Positions 45,054 to 53,468 of a DNA stretch of 64,000 nucleotides are shown piece by piece (within the stretch, counting starts at the first letter, position 1; every line of letters starts with the position of its first letter). The position numbers were made by a program, and so were the translations under genes. The stretch covers positions 1 to 64,000 of the forward strand of contig NZ_FCOK02000044.1 in NCBI RefSeq assembly GCF_001544555.2, written 5' to 3'. The notes beneath the pieces are model-generated. The model was not told the DNA's origin, made no database searches, and was given only the letters and a program-made list of their open reading frames with translations. Source of the DNA: Caballeronia udeis. Its GTDB lineage: Bacteria > Pseudomonadota > Gammaproteobacteria > Burkholderiales > Burkholderiaceae.

Positions 45054-45359
45054 TCAGTGCGATGCCGCGCGCTGCTGCATGAATTGCTCGATCTGCGGCA
45101 GGGTGATGTAGCCGGCCTTTTGCGTGTCGATCTGATCGAAGTTCTGCGCGACCATTGGCATGCCTTGCGCTGCTTGCGCCCGGGTAAGCTTGCCGTCGTG
45201 CGTGGTGTTGGCAGCGGCAAAGCGCGCCTGCAATTGCTGCATGGCGCGCTCCATGCGTTGCGGGCTGGCCGCCGATTGCGGTGCGGTTTGCGCCATGGCG
45301 CCGGTGCTGGCGAAGGAGGCGGCGATGGACAGGATGAAGATCGCAAGTGCGTTTTTCAT
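45054..45359 (-). CDS. small exported EF-hand-like protein
   Basis: The 101-aa protein has a signal peptide (1-23, ending AMAQ). The mature part holds two EF-hand-like loops, NTTHDGKLTRAQ and DQIDTQKAGYITLPQIEQF, with helices around them. Each loop has lost some calcium ligands, so binding may be weak. Related small proteins are periplasmic and are often linked to two-component systems; the OmpR-EnvZ-like pair lies just downstream on the same strand. Its function is unknown. Confidence 0.8.
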   Translation of the reverse strand: MKNALAIFILSIAASFASTGAMAQTAPQSAASPQRMERAMQQLQARFAAANTTHDGKLTRAQAAQGMPMVAQNFDQIDTQKAGYITLPQIEQFMQQRAASH

Positions 45360-45790
45360 GAGGTTCTCCAGTGGAATTCAGTAAATGAAGCGTTTGTTTG
45401 CCATCGATTGCGGGTGTTTGTGTTTCGCCGTTTGAAGCGGCCCCGATCGATGGCAGACCGAAGCTTATCGGCCAGCGCCGGAAAATGAATGACAAACCGG
45501 CTACGAATCATGTCGCCGCATGTCATGCACCGGACCATGAACTAAGCATCTGCTCCCTACAGAAAATGCTTGCCCAAACGTCTGAACGCCGGTGATTGGT
45601 GACATCGAATGGGTGACATCGAATGAAATATGTTTTGACGTGGCTTCCAGGCGCAGTTTGCGTATCTTTCGGTGGTCGGCGCCACGAGCGCTTCAACTGA
45701 TTCGCAAGGCTCTCACGCAATGCGCATCATCCGGCGGAACGGCTTCCAAAGCGAAGGCGACACCTGCCGATCGAATCGAAGGGAATCCAC
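45360..45790. other. intergenic region with a 14-base tandem duplication
   Basis: The gap between two divergent genes for small exported proteins. It contains an exact tandem duplication of GGTGACATCGAATG at 45598-45611 and 45612-45625, which could be a duplicated regulator half-site or simple slippage. No gene is recognised. Confidence 0.6.
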
Positions 45791-46120
45791 ATGAACATTC
45801 GTCTTATCAGTGCATCCGCCGCTACCGCTCTCGGCCTCATGCTCTCCACCGGCGTTGAAGCACGGACATTTGTTGTCTACGCCGGACCGGCCGTGGTTTA
45901 TGTACCGCCGCCGCGGCCTGTGTATTACACCGTGCCGGTGCGCTCGGCCTATGTCGTGGCGGTGCCTGCACCCGCGCCGAGGCCGGTCGTCTATGTGCCG
46001 GCACCGAAACCTGCACCGGTGGTCTATGTGCCTGTGCAGGGCGGCTACGCTGCCGTGTCTGCGGCAAACGTAAGCTACGCACAACCCGTTGTAACGGTGC
46101 CGGTCGCCGGCATGCACTGA
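45791..46120 (+). CDS. small exported Val/Pro/Tyr-rich repeat protein
   Basis: The 109-aa protein has a signal peptide (1-24, ending VEA). The mature protein is built of degenerate repeats of the type VVYVPxP (YAGPAVVYVPPPRPVYYTVP and PRPVVYVPAPKPAPVVYVPV), giving an extended hydrophobic-proline chain. Such proteins are small surface or periplasmic proteins of unknown role in Burkholderiales. GAAGGGA precedes the start. Confidence 0.75.
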   Translation: MNIRLISASAATALGLMLSTGVEARTFVVYAGPAVVYVPPPRPVYYTVPVRSAYVVAVPAPAPRPVVYVPAPKPAPVVYVPVQGGYAAVSAANVSYAQPVVTVPVAGMH

Positions 46121-46121
46121 G

Positions 46122-46337
46122 CTAGTGTTGCTCGTGTATCGCGGTGAACGCTGCGCGCAAGCGCTCGGCTTTCTTCTCGAGCAGCGCCGGCATCTGATCC
46201 AGGCGCACCGGCTCCGGTTCGGCACTACCGGGAGGCGGCGGGTTGTTGATGGCGAAAAGCGCGATGTCGCTGTCCGGGGCTACACCGACGGCCTGCACCG
46301 TCAGCGTAGTGAACGACACCTTGCTCACGCCGGCCAC
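46122..46337 (-). CDS. hypothetical protein, 71 aa
   Basis: A GTG at 46337 with GGAG 8 bases upstream starts MAGVSKVSFTTLTVQAVGVA; the remainder is Pro/Glu-rich (NPPPPGSAEPEPVRLDQMPA) with a helical end (KKAERLRAAFTAIHEQH). The longer frame to 46406 looks untranslated. It is convergent with the repeat protein gene, ending 1 base from it. It is not recognised. Confidence 0.4.
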   Translation of the reverse strand: MAGVSKVSFTTLTVQAVGVAPDSDIALFAINNPPPPGSAEPEPVRLDQMPALLEKKAERLRAAFTAIHEQH

Positions 46338-46660
46338 GCGTTTTGCTCCATTGATTTCAGACCCGCATGGGGAAGCGACGCAACGCGCGGCTTCTCGACG
46401 ACTCACTGACTGGTAATGAGTGGCAATGAGGCAACAAGGCCATGGTGACGCTCAGGAATTCGTATGACGCGAGCCGTTGTTTCGACACTTTCGCCGGCTC
46501 CTAAGTTATAGACCATGCTGCTGGCGCCAGCAGTGATTGTTGCGTAACGAGGCGAAGTACACGTTCGCCCGGGCGCGGTTGACGCACTATCGAAGAACGT
46601 GGGACGTGTATCCGTGTCTTGCGATGGGTGCGGCGTTTGTCCCTCTGAAGGAGACGATCC
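46338..46660. other. intergenic region before the carbonic anhydrase gene
   Basis: About 320 bases with no recognised gene. GAAGGAGACGATCC precedes the downstream gene as its ribosome binding site. No clear promoter or hairpin was found. Confidence 0.4.
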
Positions 46661-47383
46661 ATGTGTGTTCATTCAATCTGCTCTTTGCCGCGGCGGCGCG
46701 CTCTGCTCGCCGGTGTGGCGTCCGTTACCGTCGCTGCGTTTTCGCTGCATGACGCACGTGCGGATCAACCTTCAACGGGGCCCGTGCCAAACGCGATCGC
46801 ACCTGGGGATGCGCTCGCTCGTCTGCTGCACGGCAACAATCGCTATGTTGCCAATGCGCCTGCAAACAAGGACTATTCTGCTGGCCGGGCAGCGCGCTTG
46901 ACGGCGCAATATCCCATTGCGGCGATTGTCGGTTGCTCGGATTCGCGGGTCTCGCCGGAGCTGGCGTTCGATCAAGGTCCGGGCGACCTGTTCGTCGTCA
47001 GGGTCGCCGGAAATTTCGTCAACGACGATGGTCTCGCCAGCCTGGAATACGGGGTGAAGTTCCTGGGTGTACCGTTGATCGTGGTGCTTGGACATACGCA
47101 TTGCGGCGCGGTCACAGCCACGGTCAAAGCGATCCGAGAACATGCCGACTTGCCGGGGCATTTACCTGAACTGGTCAGGGCAATCAGGCCGGCCGTCGAA
47201 ATTGCCAAGACGCGCGGACACGGCGATCTGGTCGCGGATGTCACGGTCGAGAACGTGCGGCTGAATGCCAACCGCTTGAGGGTTTCGAAGCCGCTGATCG
47301 GAGAGTATGTGAGGACGGGCAAGGTGCAAGTGGTCGGAGCAATCTACGATCTCGCTTCAGGCAAGGTCCGGGTTGTCGATTGA
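46661..47383 (+). CDS. exported beta-class carbonic anhydrase
   Basis: The 240-aa protein interconverts CO2 and bicarbonate. Zinc ligands are Cys92 (GCSDSRVSPE), His145 and Cys148 (LGHTHCGAV), with Asp94 and Arg96 in the active-site dyad. The N-terminus has a twin-arginine-type signal (LPRRRALLAGVASVTVAAFS), indicating folded export to the periplasm, less common for the beta class. It is followed by two DUF190 genes that may be functionally linked. A role in periplasmic pH or CO2 handling is inferred. Confidence 0.9.
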   Translation: MCVHSICSLPRRRALLAGVASVTVAAFSLHDARADQPSTGPVPNAIAPGDALARLLHGNNRYVANAPANKDYSAGRAARLTAQYPIAAIVGCSDSRVSPELAFDQGPGDLFVVRVAGNFVNDDGLASLEYGVKFLGVPLIVVLGHTHCGAVTATVKAIREHADLPGHLPELVRAIRPAVEIAKTRGHGDLVADVTVENVRLNANRLRVSKPLIGEYVRTGKVQVVGAIYDLASGKVRVVD

Positions 47384-47459
47384 AGCGATCGCCCGGGTTC
47401 CAGCCGGTCAGCAATGCGCGTCGGAGACACGTCTGAGCACTCGTCGAGCGGAGGATTTC

Positions 47460-47774
47460 ATGAAAGGAAGTCAGCTTACGGTCTATGTGGCAACGCAGGG
47501 TCATCGCAGGCATCACCGGACGGTGGTCGACTGGGTCCTCGAAGAAACCGGGAAGGCCGGCATTGTCGGGGCGACGGTCGTCGAGGTCACTGAAGCTATC
47601 GACATGCTTGGCAAGTATCACGCCGCGCGGTTTTTCGAACTGGCCGATCAACCGGTCGTGGTGACGGTTGTCGCGGAAGATACGCGGATCGATGCGCTGC
47701 TCGCGAGCCTTGGGCAAGGTGGTGCGAACCTGTTTTATACGCGTGCTCCGATCGAGTACGAGGTGCTGGGGTAA
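47460..47774 (+). CDS. DUF190-domain protein
   Basis: GGAGG precedes the ATG at 47460. The 104-aa protein has the DUF190 pattern: QLTVYVATQGHRRHHRTVVD, GIVGATVVEVTEAIDMLG, ADQPVVVTVVAEDTRIDALL, YTRAPIEYEVLG. These small proteins have a PII-like ferredoxin fold and often accompany fluoride channel genes (crcB). Here they accompany a carbonic anhydrase; no crcB is visible. PII-like proteins near bicarbonate systems suggest a signalling role, but this is inference. Confidence 0.85.
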   Translation: MKGSQLTVYVATQGHRRHHRTVVDWVLEETGKAGIVGATVVEVTEAIDMLGKYHAARFFELADQPVVVTVVAEDTRIDALLASLGQGGANLFYTRAPIEYEVLG

Positions 47775-47987
47775 CCGTGAGGGGTAACCGCGAGGATTAA
47801 CCGGCTGCTGCATTGCGCAGGCGCGACAGCGTCAAAGACGTGACCTACAATTAAGTGTCGTGCGATTTCTCGTTCGCGGCACGTGCCCTGCTCGTTGTCG
47901 TCTGCGCGGGGTATACGCACGAAAGCGTGCGAAAGTTTGTAAGGGTGGCGTTCGGTCAGCACTCCGGACGTTGCCGCGGAGGTCGGT

Positions 47988-48368
47988 ATGAACGGCTATC
48001 AACTGACGTTCTACACTGAGCAGAACCGTAAATGCGGTCATCTGACGTTTTGCGAGTGGCTTCTGCAAGAGGTTCGCAAACGCGGCATTCGAGGGGCGAC
48101 GGTTATCAGCGCAGCGGAAGGTATCGGGCACGCGGGTGCTCATCATGCCGCGCATATTCTTAAGCTCGCTGACCAGCCAGTACAGGTCATCCTGGCGGTG
48201 ACCGAGCATGAAGCGGACGAGATATTGGAGGCCGTACGCGCAGCCAACGTACATGTTTTCTACACACGCGCACCTATTGAGTTCGGATTGTTAGGCGCAG
48301 ACCCGCCGCCGAAGAAAGCGAAAACATTTTTCCGGTTCCGTCGGCCCACAGGTAGTCAGTCGAAGTGA
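47988..48368 (+). CDS. DUF190-domain protein (second copy)
   Basis: The 126-aa paralogue of the preceding gene has GYQLTFYTEQNRKCGHLTFC, RGIRGATVISAAEGIGHAG, ADQPVQVILAVTEHEADEIL and FYTRAPIEFGLLG, then a basic tail (PPKKAKTFFRFRRPTGSQSK). The pair shows ancient tandem duplication. The tail may bind nucleic acid or a membrane. The function is unknown. Confidence 0.85.
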   Translation: MNGYQLTFYTEQNRKCGHLTFCEWLLQEVRKRGIRGATVISAAEGIGHAGAHHAAHILKLADQPVQVILAVTEHEADEILEAVRAANVHVFYTRAPIEFGLLGADPPPKKAKTFFRFRRPTGSQSK

Positions 48369-48436
48369 TCGTGGATACCGTTCCGAGCGAGAACCTCTTG
48401 GGCGTGATTGCCGTTTGATTATCGTTTGACCATCGT

Positions 48437-49030
48437 ATGCCAGAGCAATTAGTGCTACCGGGATTAGAGGACAGGCCGGCGCCACCGCCGGTTGAGCGTC
48501 ATCACCTGTTCTTTGCGATTGTGCCGGACCCGGATACCGCCCTGCGTATCGAGAGGTTGGCACAGCGTCTGCGTGTCGAATACGGCTTGAAGGGAAAGCT
48601 GCTGCCGACGAAGAACTTCCACGTGACATTGCATTCCATTGGCATACACGACAGGTTTTTTGAAAGTGTCGCCTCGTGGGCGCAAGCCACTGCTTCCACC
48701 ATTTCGATGCCAGTGTTCGATGTGGTGCTTGATCATGTCGGCAGTTTTAAGCGGACAGCCCGAGACCGGCCTGTTGTGCTGCTTGGAAGCGACGGCGTTG
48801 CTGCGCTGAAGGAGTTCCGCGGCGTTGTGGGCACGACGTTGGCGAGAGCCGGATTTAATATCAAACCCTCAAGCTTCACGCCCCATCTGACCTTGCTTTA
48901 CGACAAGCAAGAAGTCGCCGAACGAACTATCGAGCCAGTCCGGTGGACCGCGCGCGAGTTCGTTCTCGTGGATAGCAGGGTGGGTAAAACACAGCATGTG
49001 CAGCTTGCACGATGGCCGCTTTTGGCGTGA
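48437..49030 (+). CDS. thpR: RNA 2',3'-cyclic phosphodiesterase
   Basis: The 197-aa protein of the 2H phosphoesterase/LigT group has the paired catalytic motifs HVTLH (about residue 62) and HLTLL (about 154). It cleaves 2',3'-cyclic phosphate RNA ends and can ligate tRNA halves at 2'-5' linkages. The N-terminal about 20 residues (MPEQLVLPGLEDRPAPPP) are a variable extension. It stands apart from its neighbours. Confidence 0.9.
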   Translation: MPEQLVLPGLEDRPAPPPVERHHLFFAIVPDPDTALRIERLAQRLRVEYGLKGKLLPTKNFHVTLHSIGIHDRFFESVASWAQATASTISMPVFDVVLDHVGSFKRTARDRPVVLLGSDGVAALKEFRGVVGTTLARAGFNIKPSSFTPHLTLLYDKQEVAERTIEPVRWTAREFVLVDSRVGKTQHVQLARWPLLA

Positions 49031-49112
49031 GTTGACTCGTGGGCTGTATCCGTGATCCTGGAAACGGCTGAACGACCCGTACCTCCGCTCACGCTAAAGG
49101 CGACGCCTTACC

Positions 49113-49805
49113 TTAACTCACGTTGAAATGCACACGCACATCCTGATGACTCTCCACAGGATGTCCTCCTTGCATCGCTGGGAAGAAACGCCATTTACGC
49201 AGCGTTTCAAGCAGTAGAGCGTTCAGGCGAGGGTTTTGCGTCGGCTTCGAAAGTTCTACTTCAATTGTTCCATCCGGGTGGATATCGAAGCGCGCGACCG
49301 CGACCGCCTGATAGGCGTCCTCGCGAAGATCGTCGGGCAGGGGAGGCATTGGCTGGCTGATGACACGTGCGGCGGAACCCGCTGACGCGTCCGCCATATT
49401 GCTTGCTGATGCGGAAGATGAGGATGTTGTAGCCGCGGCCGTAGATGTAGCCGCCGCGTTTGCCTGCGGCGGCGCTGGCGGTGCCGGTTGGTCCGTTCTC
49501 GCCATCACGGGTTCTGGGCGCGGCCGCTGGATTTCCTGCCGTTTCACCACCCGGATTGGCGTTGGATCTCGTCGCGCGTGTGCTTGCTGGGTGACTGCTG
49601 CAGAGGGTGTCGAAGGGGCAACAGCAGGCGGGTTGGCGGGAGGCGCGGCCAACTCGACAAGACGCATTTCCATGGGCGCTTGCGGCGGGGTGGCGGCGCT
49701 TGGAAGAGGCCGCAAGAGCGGGTTCACGATCTGAGTCAGCAGAACCGCCCAAAGCGCAAACGCAATCAGAAGGGCCACGCCGAATCTGACTTGAGACGCA
49801 TCCAT
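49113..49805 (-). CDS. tonB: TonB-type energy transducer
   Basis: Starts at GTG 49838 or ATG 49805 are possible; 49805 gives a typical short N-terminus directly before the membrane anchor (FGVALLIAFALWAVLL) and has GGAAGG upstream. A Pro/Ala-rich periplasmic spacer follows (about 50-150). The C-terminal TonB fold contains YQAVAVARFDIHPDGTIEVE and LLETLRKWRFFPAM. It carries proton-motive energy to the outer membrane receptor and belongs to the operon receptor-exbB-exbD-tonB. Confidence 0.88.
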   Translation of the reverse strand: MDASQVRFGVALLIAFALWAVLLTQIVNPLLRPLPSAATPPQAPMEMRLVELAAPPANPPAVAPSTPSAAVTQQAHARRDPTPIRVVKRQEIQRPRPEPVMARTDQPAPPAPPQANAAATSTAAATTSSSSASASNMADASAGSAARVISQPMPPLPDDLREDAYQAVAVARFDIHPDGTIEVELSKPTQNPRLNALLLETLRKWRFFPAMQGGHPVESHQDVRVHFNVS

Positions 49806-49830
49806 CCGGCCTTCCCGTTTCCCCATCGCG

Positions 49831-50229
49831 CTACTCACGATGTATAGCGATCAGGAAATGCTCTGCGCCCGCGCGGCGCGCGGCCAGCATGGCCTGAACG
49901 ACGGCTCCTTGCGCGGCGGCGTCGTCCGCGGCAATGACTACGTTACGGTCCGGCTTGAGAAGCCGCCTGACCCCGGCTTCCACCTGGTCGAGACGCACAG
50001 GCCGCCGATCCAGGAAGATCGTGTTCGTGCGATCGACCGCCAGCGTCAACGGCTGATCCTCGGACATCTGCTGCGCCTGTCCCGAGGGCAAATCGACCTT
50101 GACCGCATCAAGCCGTTGCATGGCCAGCGACGCCAGCATGAACGTGGCGAGCAGAAAGAACATCACGTCGATCATCGGAATGATCTCGATGCGCCCGCGC
50201 TTCGACGCCCGCGAGCGCCGGAACTTCAT
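49831..50229 (-). CDS. exbD: biopolymer transport protein ExbD
   Basis: The 132-aa protein has a cytoplasmic basic start, one membrane segment (EIIPMIDVMFFLLATFML) with the proton-coupling Asp of the IPMIDV motif, and a periplasmic domain with the ExbD/TolR strands (AQQMSEDQPLTLAVDRTNTI, VRRLLKPDRNVVIAADDAAA). With ExbB it forms the proton-driven motor for TonB. It overlaps exbB by 4 bases. Confidence 0.92.
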   Translation of the reverse strand: MKFRRSRASKRGRIEIIPMIDVMFFLLATFMLASLAMQRLDAVKVDLPSGQAQQMSEDQPLTLAVDRTNTIFLDRRPVRLDQVEAGVRRLLKPDRNVVIAADDAAAQGAVVQAMLAARRAGAEHFLIAIHRE

Positions 50230-50831
50230 CGTGCGTCTCCCGCCGCCGCTCCGGCGCTTTCGGCCTTGAGGCGAAATTCGGTGAGACGCTCGTTCGCGTG
50301 CACTTCGAGGTCATCGATCAGGCGTTCAAGGCGTCGCGAAAAATAGTTGAATGCGAAAAGCGCAAACAACGCGACGACCAGACCGATAGCTGTTGCCACC
50401 AGCGATTGCGCCACGCCACCCGTCACACCGCCTGGATTAACCAGGCCGTTGCCGCCGAATAGCTGGAACGAATGCATCATCCCGACAATGGTCCCCAGCA
50501 GACCGAGCAGGGGGGCGGCCGTGACGATCGTCTCCAACACCCAGAAGCCTCGGCTCATCTCCCGTTCAATACGCGTCGCGACCGATTGCGCCCGGGCTTC
50601 GAGCAGCCATAACGGCGTTCCGGCGGGCGCTGCCACCGTTGCATCGAGGCGTTTGAACGCGTGCTGTGCCGGCAACGTGTTGGTGCCGGCCCCAGGCTGG
50701 CGTGCAAATCGCACGAACACATACGCGCGATCGATAACGATAGCGATCGCCAGCACCGCGAGCAGCGTGAGCGGGTACACCACCCAGCCGCCAACTCGTG
50801 CCGCGGCAGTAATACCTGCCCAGTCCTGCAT
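50226..50831 (-). CDS. exbB: ExbB/TolQ proton channel protein
   Basis: The 201-aa protein has three membrane segments (about 15-35, 104-125 and 143-165) with the MotA/TolQ/ExbB motif PLLGLLGTIVGMMHSFQLFG and the conserved TAIGLVVALFALFAFNYF. It forms the proton channel with ExbD. It lies 33 bases downstream of the TonB-dependent receptor gene; all four genes form one operon on the minus strand. Confidence 0.92.
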   Translation of the reverse strand: MQDWAGITAAARVGGWVVYPLTLLAVLAIAIVIDRAYVFVRFARQPGAGTNTLPAQHAFKRLDATVAAPAGTPLWLLEARAQSVATRIEREMSRGFWVLETIVTAAPLLGLLGTIVGMMHSFQLFGGNGLVNPGGVTGGVAQSLVATAIGLVVALFALFAFNYFSRRLERLIDDLEVHANERLTEFRLKAESAGAAAGDAR

Positions 50832-50864
50832 GGTAAAAACCCTTTCGTTAAATAATCCGGTTGA

Positions 50865-53219
50865 TTAAAAATTCTTCGTGATCCCTGCATACACGGCAAT
50901 GTGCGGCCCATACTGCGGCGCGCCCACACCAATGCCTGAACCGTCGCGCAACTCGTAGACGCGGTTGAACGCGTTGATGAGCAACAGGCGCGCGTCGAAC
51001 TTGCCGATCAGCGGTTCGTTGAAGTTGAAGTGATGGATCACGCCCAGATTCACCTGCGTGTAGAAAGGCAGGTGGTCCGTGTTCGCGAAGCCGCTGCGCA
51101 ACCCGCTCCCCACAATGCCGTCGAAGGTGAAGGTGGTCTTGCCCAACTGGTACGCGCCGCCGAACGAAGCGGTCACGCGCTGGTCGTGATCGAGGTACAC
51201 CCAGTGATTGCTGATGTAAGCGAGTTCGCTCGCATCGAAATTAAACTGGGCCGAGTCGATGTCCTTGCCCTGCGCGCGGCTGAACGCGACGTTCATGTAG
51301 GCCGACAGATTGCCCTGTTTATAGTTGCTGGTGAATTCGACACCATAAACACGGCCATATTTATAGTTGAACGGGGTGAAAATCAGGGCGGTGCCGAACT
51401 GGCCCTCGTCGAGCAGGTTCGTCGATTTCTTGTAGTACGCGTCGACGCCTACCGTAATAGTCGAGCTTAGCCGTTGCGTGATGCCGAGATCGAAATAATG
51501 GCTGCGTTCCGGCTGCACCGGATCGTTCCGGCTTGATGTCTGGGCAGTGGTCCCCACGAAGCGCGCGATATCTTCGCCCGACACGAGCTCGAAAGCAGGC
51601 GGCGTGAAGTAGCGGGAATAGCCGGCATGGACCGTTGTTGAAGGGGTCAATGCGTAGACAAGTCCTATGCGCGGGCTTAGCTGGCTCGCGCTCACATACT
51701 CGTCCATCTTGTCGTAGCGCAGGCCGTAGTTGATCGTGAGTTTGTCGGTCAGCTTCCACTCGTCCTGAATGTACGCGCTATAGAGATACCCCGTCTTGCT
51801 GCTCGAATCGGGCACGTTGAACGGCTGGTCGGAGGTCTGGTTACCGTCTGCATCGACGGGGAAAACGCTCAGGTTGTTATTGAAGATTGCATGTTCCTGC
51901 TGGACCGAAATGCCCGCGCGCAGCGTGTGTTTACCGTTGAGACGATAGGTCGTATCCGCTTGCACGCCATTGGCGCTGTCGCTGTGGAAATCGCTCGCCG
52001 CCACGCCGTTGAACAGCAGGTCGCCCACCGGGTCAGGATTGAATTGCGTACGCGAGTATCGGGTAAAGAGCGCGACTTGGTAGTCCAGTGCAGCGCCGTT
52101 GGTACCTTGCAGCGCGATGACGGCGAACTGGTTGAGTTCGGATTGTGTCTCGTTGAGCTTGCTGGAATCGAACGTGGTGCTGCCGTTCAAGGTGAAGGCA
52201 GTCGGCAATCCGGGTGTATTGGGAATCTCGAACTGATTGCTAGTCGTGCCGAACATCAGGCTCACGCGCGTGAGCGGATTGATGATGTAGGACATGAGGC
52301 CGAACGCATCGCCCTGACGCGTGTGATCGTGGATTGGACTCGCGCTTGAAGTCGGATTCTCGATGCCCAGATTGTTCTCGCCCAGCGAGCCGCTGAAGTA
52401 GTAGCTGAACGGTCCCTGGCTGCCGAAGACGTCGGCGCTGGTCTTGATGGTCTGGTGACTGCCGCCGAAGACATCGATTGAACCGCCATTGCCCTGGTCG
52501 CCGTTCTTCGTATGAATATCGACAATACCCGCCGTGCGGTCGCCATATTGAGCGGGCAATGCGCCGGTCAGCAGGTTGAGCTGGTCGATGATGCGCGTAT
52601 CCAGCGACTGTCCGAAGCCACTGATGGGCTCCGGAATGATGATGCCGTTGATGCGGTATTGCAGGTTCGCGTGGTCGCCGCGCACGTGCAACTGGCCATA
52701 CGAATCGCTTGCCACGCCGGGAGCTTGCAGCAGAACCTGATTGAGCGGCGTGTCCTGTCCGGCGGGGAGGGTATCAATATCCGCCTGACTGAAGCGGTAC
52801 ACGCTGCTGCCCGTTTCCGGCAGCAGGCCGTTGCGCGCGCGATCGAGCCGCTTCGCATTGACCTGCACATCGATCGCGTCGCTCTTGCCGAGCGCCACCG
52901 ACACAGACACATCTACGCCCTCGCTTGCCGTTGCGATGCTGCTGCCGCTTGCATAGCCCGGCGCCGCAACGACGACCGCATAGGTTCCCGGCGCGACATG
53001 ATGGACAGAGAAATGTCCCGTTGCATCCGTGCTCGTGGCGCCGACGGACGCGCCGCTGGCATCCTGCAGCGCGACGCTGGCGTTGGCGACGGGCTTGCCG
53101 GAGCTATCGGTGACGGAGCCTGACACGGCGCCGTCAGAACCTGCTGCATAGACATGTCCCGCGGCGATCTGAGCGAACAGCAAAAGGGCCGCGTGGGCGA
53201 TGAGCGTACGATTTTTCAT
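50865..53219 (-). CDS. TonB-dependent receptor with carboxypeptidase-regulatory-like domain
   Basis: The 784-aa receptor has a signal peptide (1-25), a CarboxypepD_reg-like domain (about 30-105, GSVTDSSGKPVANASVALQD), a plug with the TonB-dependent fold (about 130-240, RVRGDHANLQYRINGIIIPE-like stretch) and a 22-strand barrel ending in F (AVYAGITKNF). It is energised by the downstream exbB-exbD-tonB. The divergent GTPase gene and the Zur-like palindrome suggest zinc, or a zinc chelate, as substrate; this is inferred. Confidence 0.9.
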   Translation of the reverse strand: MKNRTLIAHAALLLFAQIAAGHVYAAGSDGAVSGSVTDSSGKPVANASVALQDASGASVGATSTDATGHFSVHHVAPGTYAVVVAAPGYASGSSIATASEGVDVSVSVALGKSDAIDVQVNAKRLDRARNGLLPETGSSVYRFSQADIDTLPAGQDTPLNQVLLQAPGVASDSYGQLHVRGDHANLQYRINGIIIPEPISGFGQSLDTRIIDQLNLLTGALPAQYGDRTAGIVDIHTKNGDQGNGGSIDVFGGSHQTIKTSADVFGSQGPFSYYFSGSLGENNLGIENPTSSASPIHDHTRQGDAFGLMSYIINPLTRVSLMFGTTSNQFEIPNTPGLPTAFTLNGSTTFDSSKLNETQSELNQFAVIALQGTNGAALDYQVALFTRYSRTQFNPDPVGDLLFNGVAASDFHSDSANGVQADTTYRLNGKHTLRAGISVQQEHAIFNNNLSVFPVDADGNQTSDQPFNVPDSSSKTGYLYSAYIQDEWKLTDKLTINYGLRYDKMDEYVSASQLSPRIGLVYALTPSTTVHAGYSRYFTPPAFELVSGEDIARFVGTTAQTSSRNDPVQPERSHYFDLGITQRLSSTITVGVDAYYKKSTNLLDEGQFGTALIFTPFNYKYGRVYGVEFTSNYKQGNLSAYMNVAFSRAQGKDIDSAQFNFDASELAYISNHWVYLDHDQRVTASFGGAYQLGKTTFTFDGIVGSGLRSGFANTDHLPFYTQVNLGVIHHFNFNEPLIGKFDARLLLINAFNRVYELRDGSGIGVGAPQYGPHIAVYAGITKNF

Positions 53220-53417
53220 CGATTATTTTTCTGGATGGGTTGTGTTGGATGCGCACCGCCCGGCGACGTCGTACCGTCCCCAACGACCGACCTTCATCTG
53301 TGAAGAACGTAGTCCTAATCGATCCTGGGCAGGCGTTGCGTGTACATATCAAGCCGTGCGGCCAGGGTGGGGCCGTAGAGTGCCAGGCGGATAAAAAGTT
53401 CTACCCGTTGCAAATGC

Positions 53418-53431
53418 AATGTTATAACATT
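53418..53431. promoter_or_regulatory. Zur-like palindrome
   Basis: AATGTTATAACATT is a perfect 14-base palindrome of the kind bound by Zur (core GTTATA.TATAAC family). It lies 38 bases before the GTPase gene and 199 bases from the receptor gene, within the divergent gap. Confidence 0.7.
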
Positions 53432-53468
53432 CGTAACCGATTGTGCGAGAACTTTTTGGACGGAAAGA

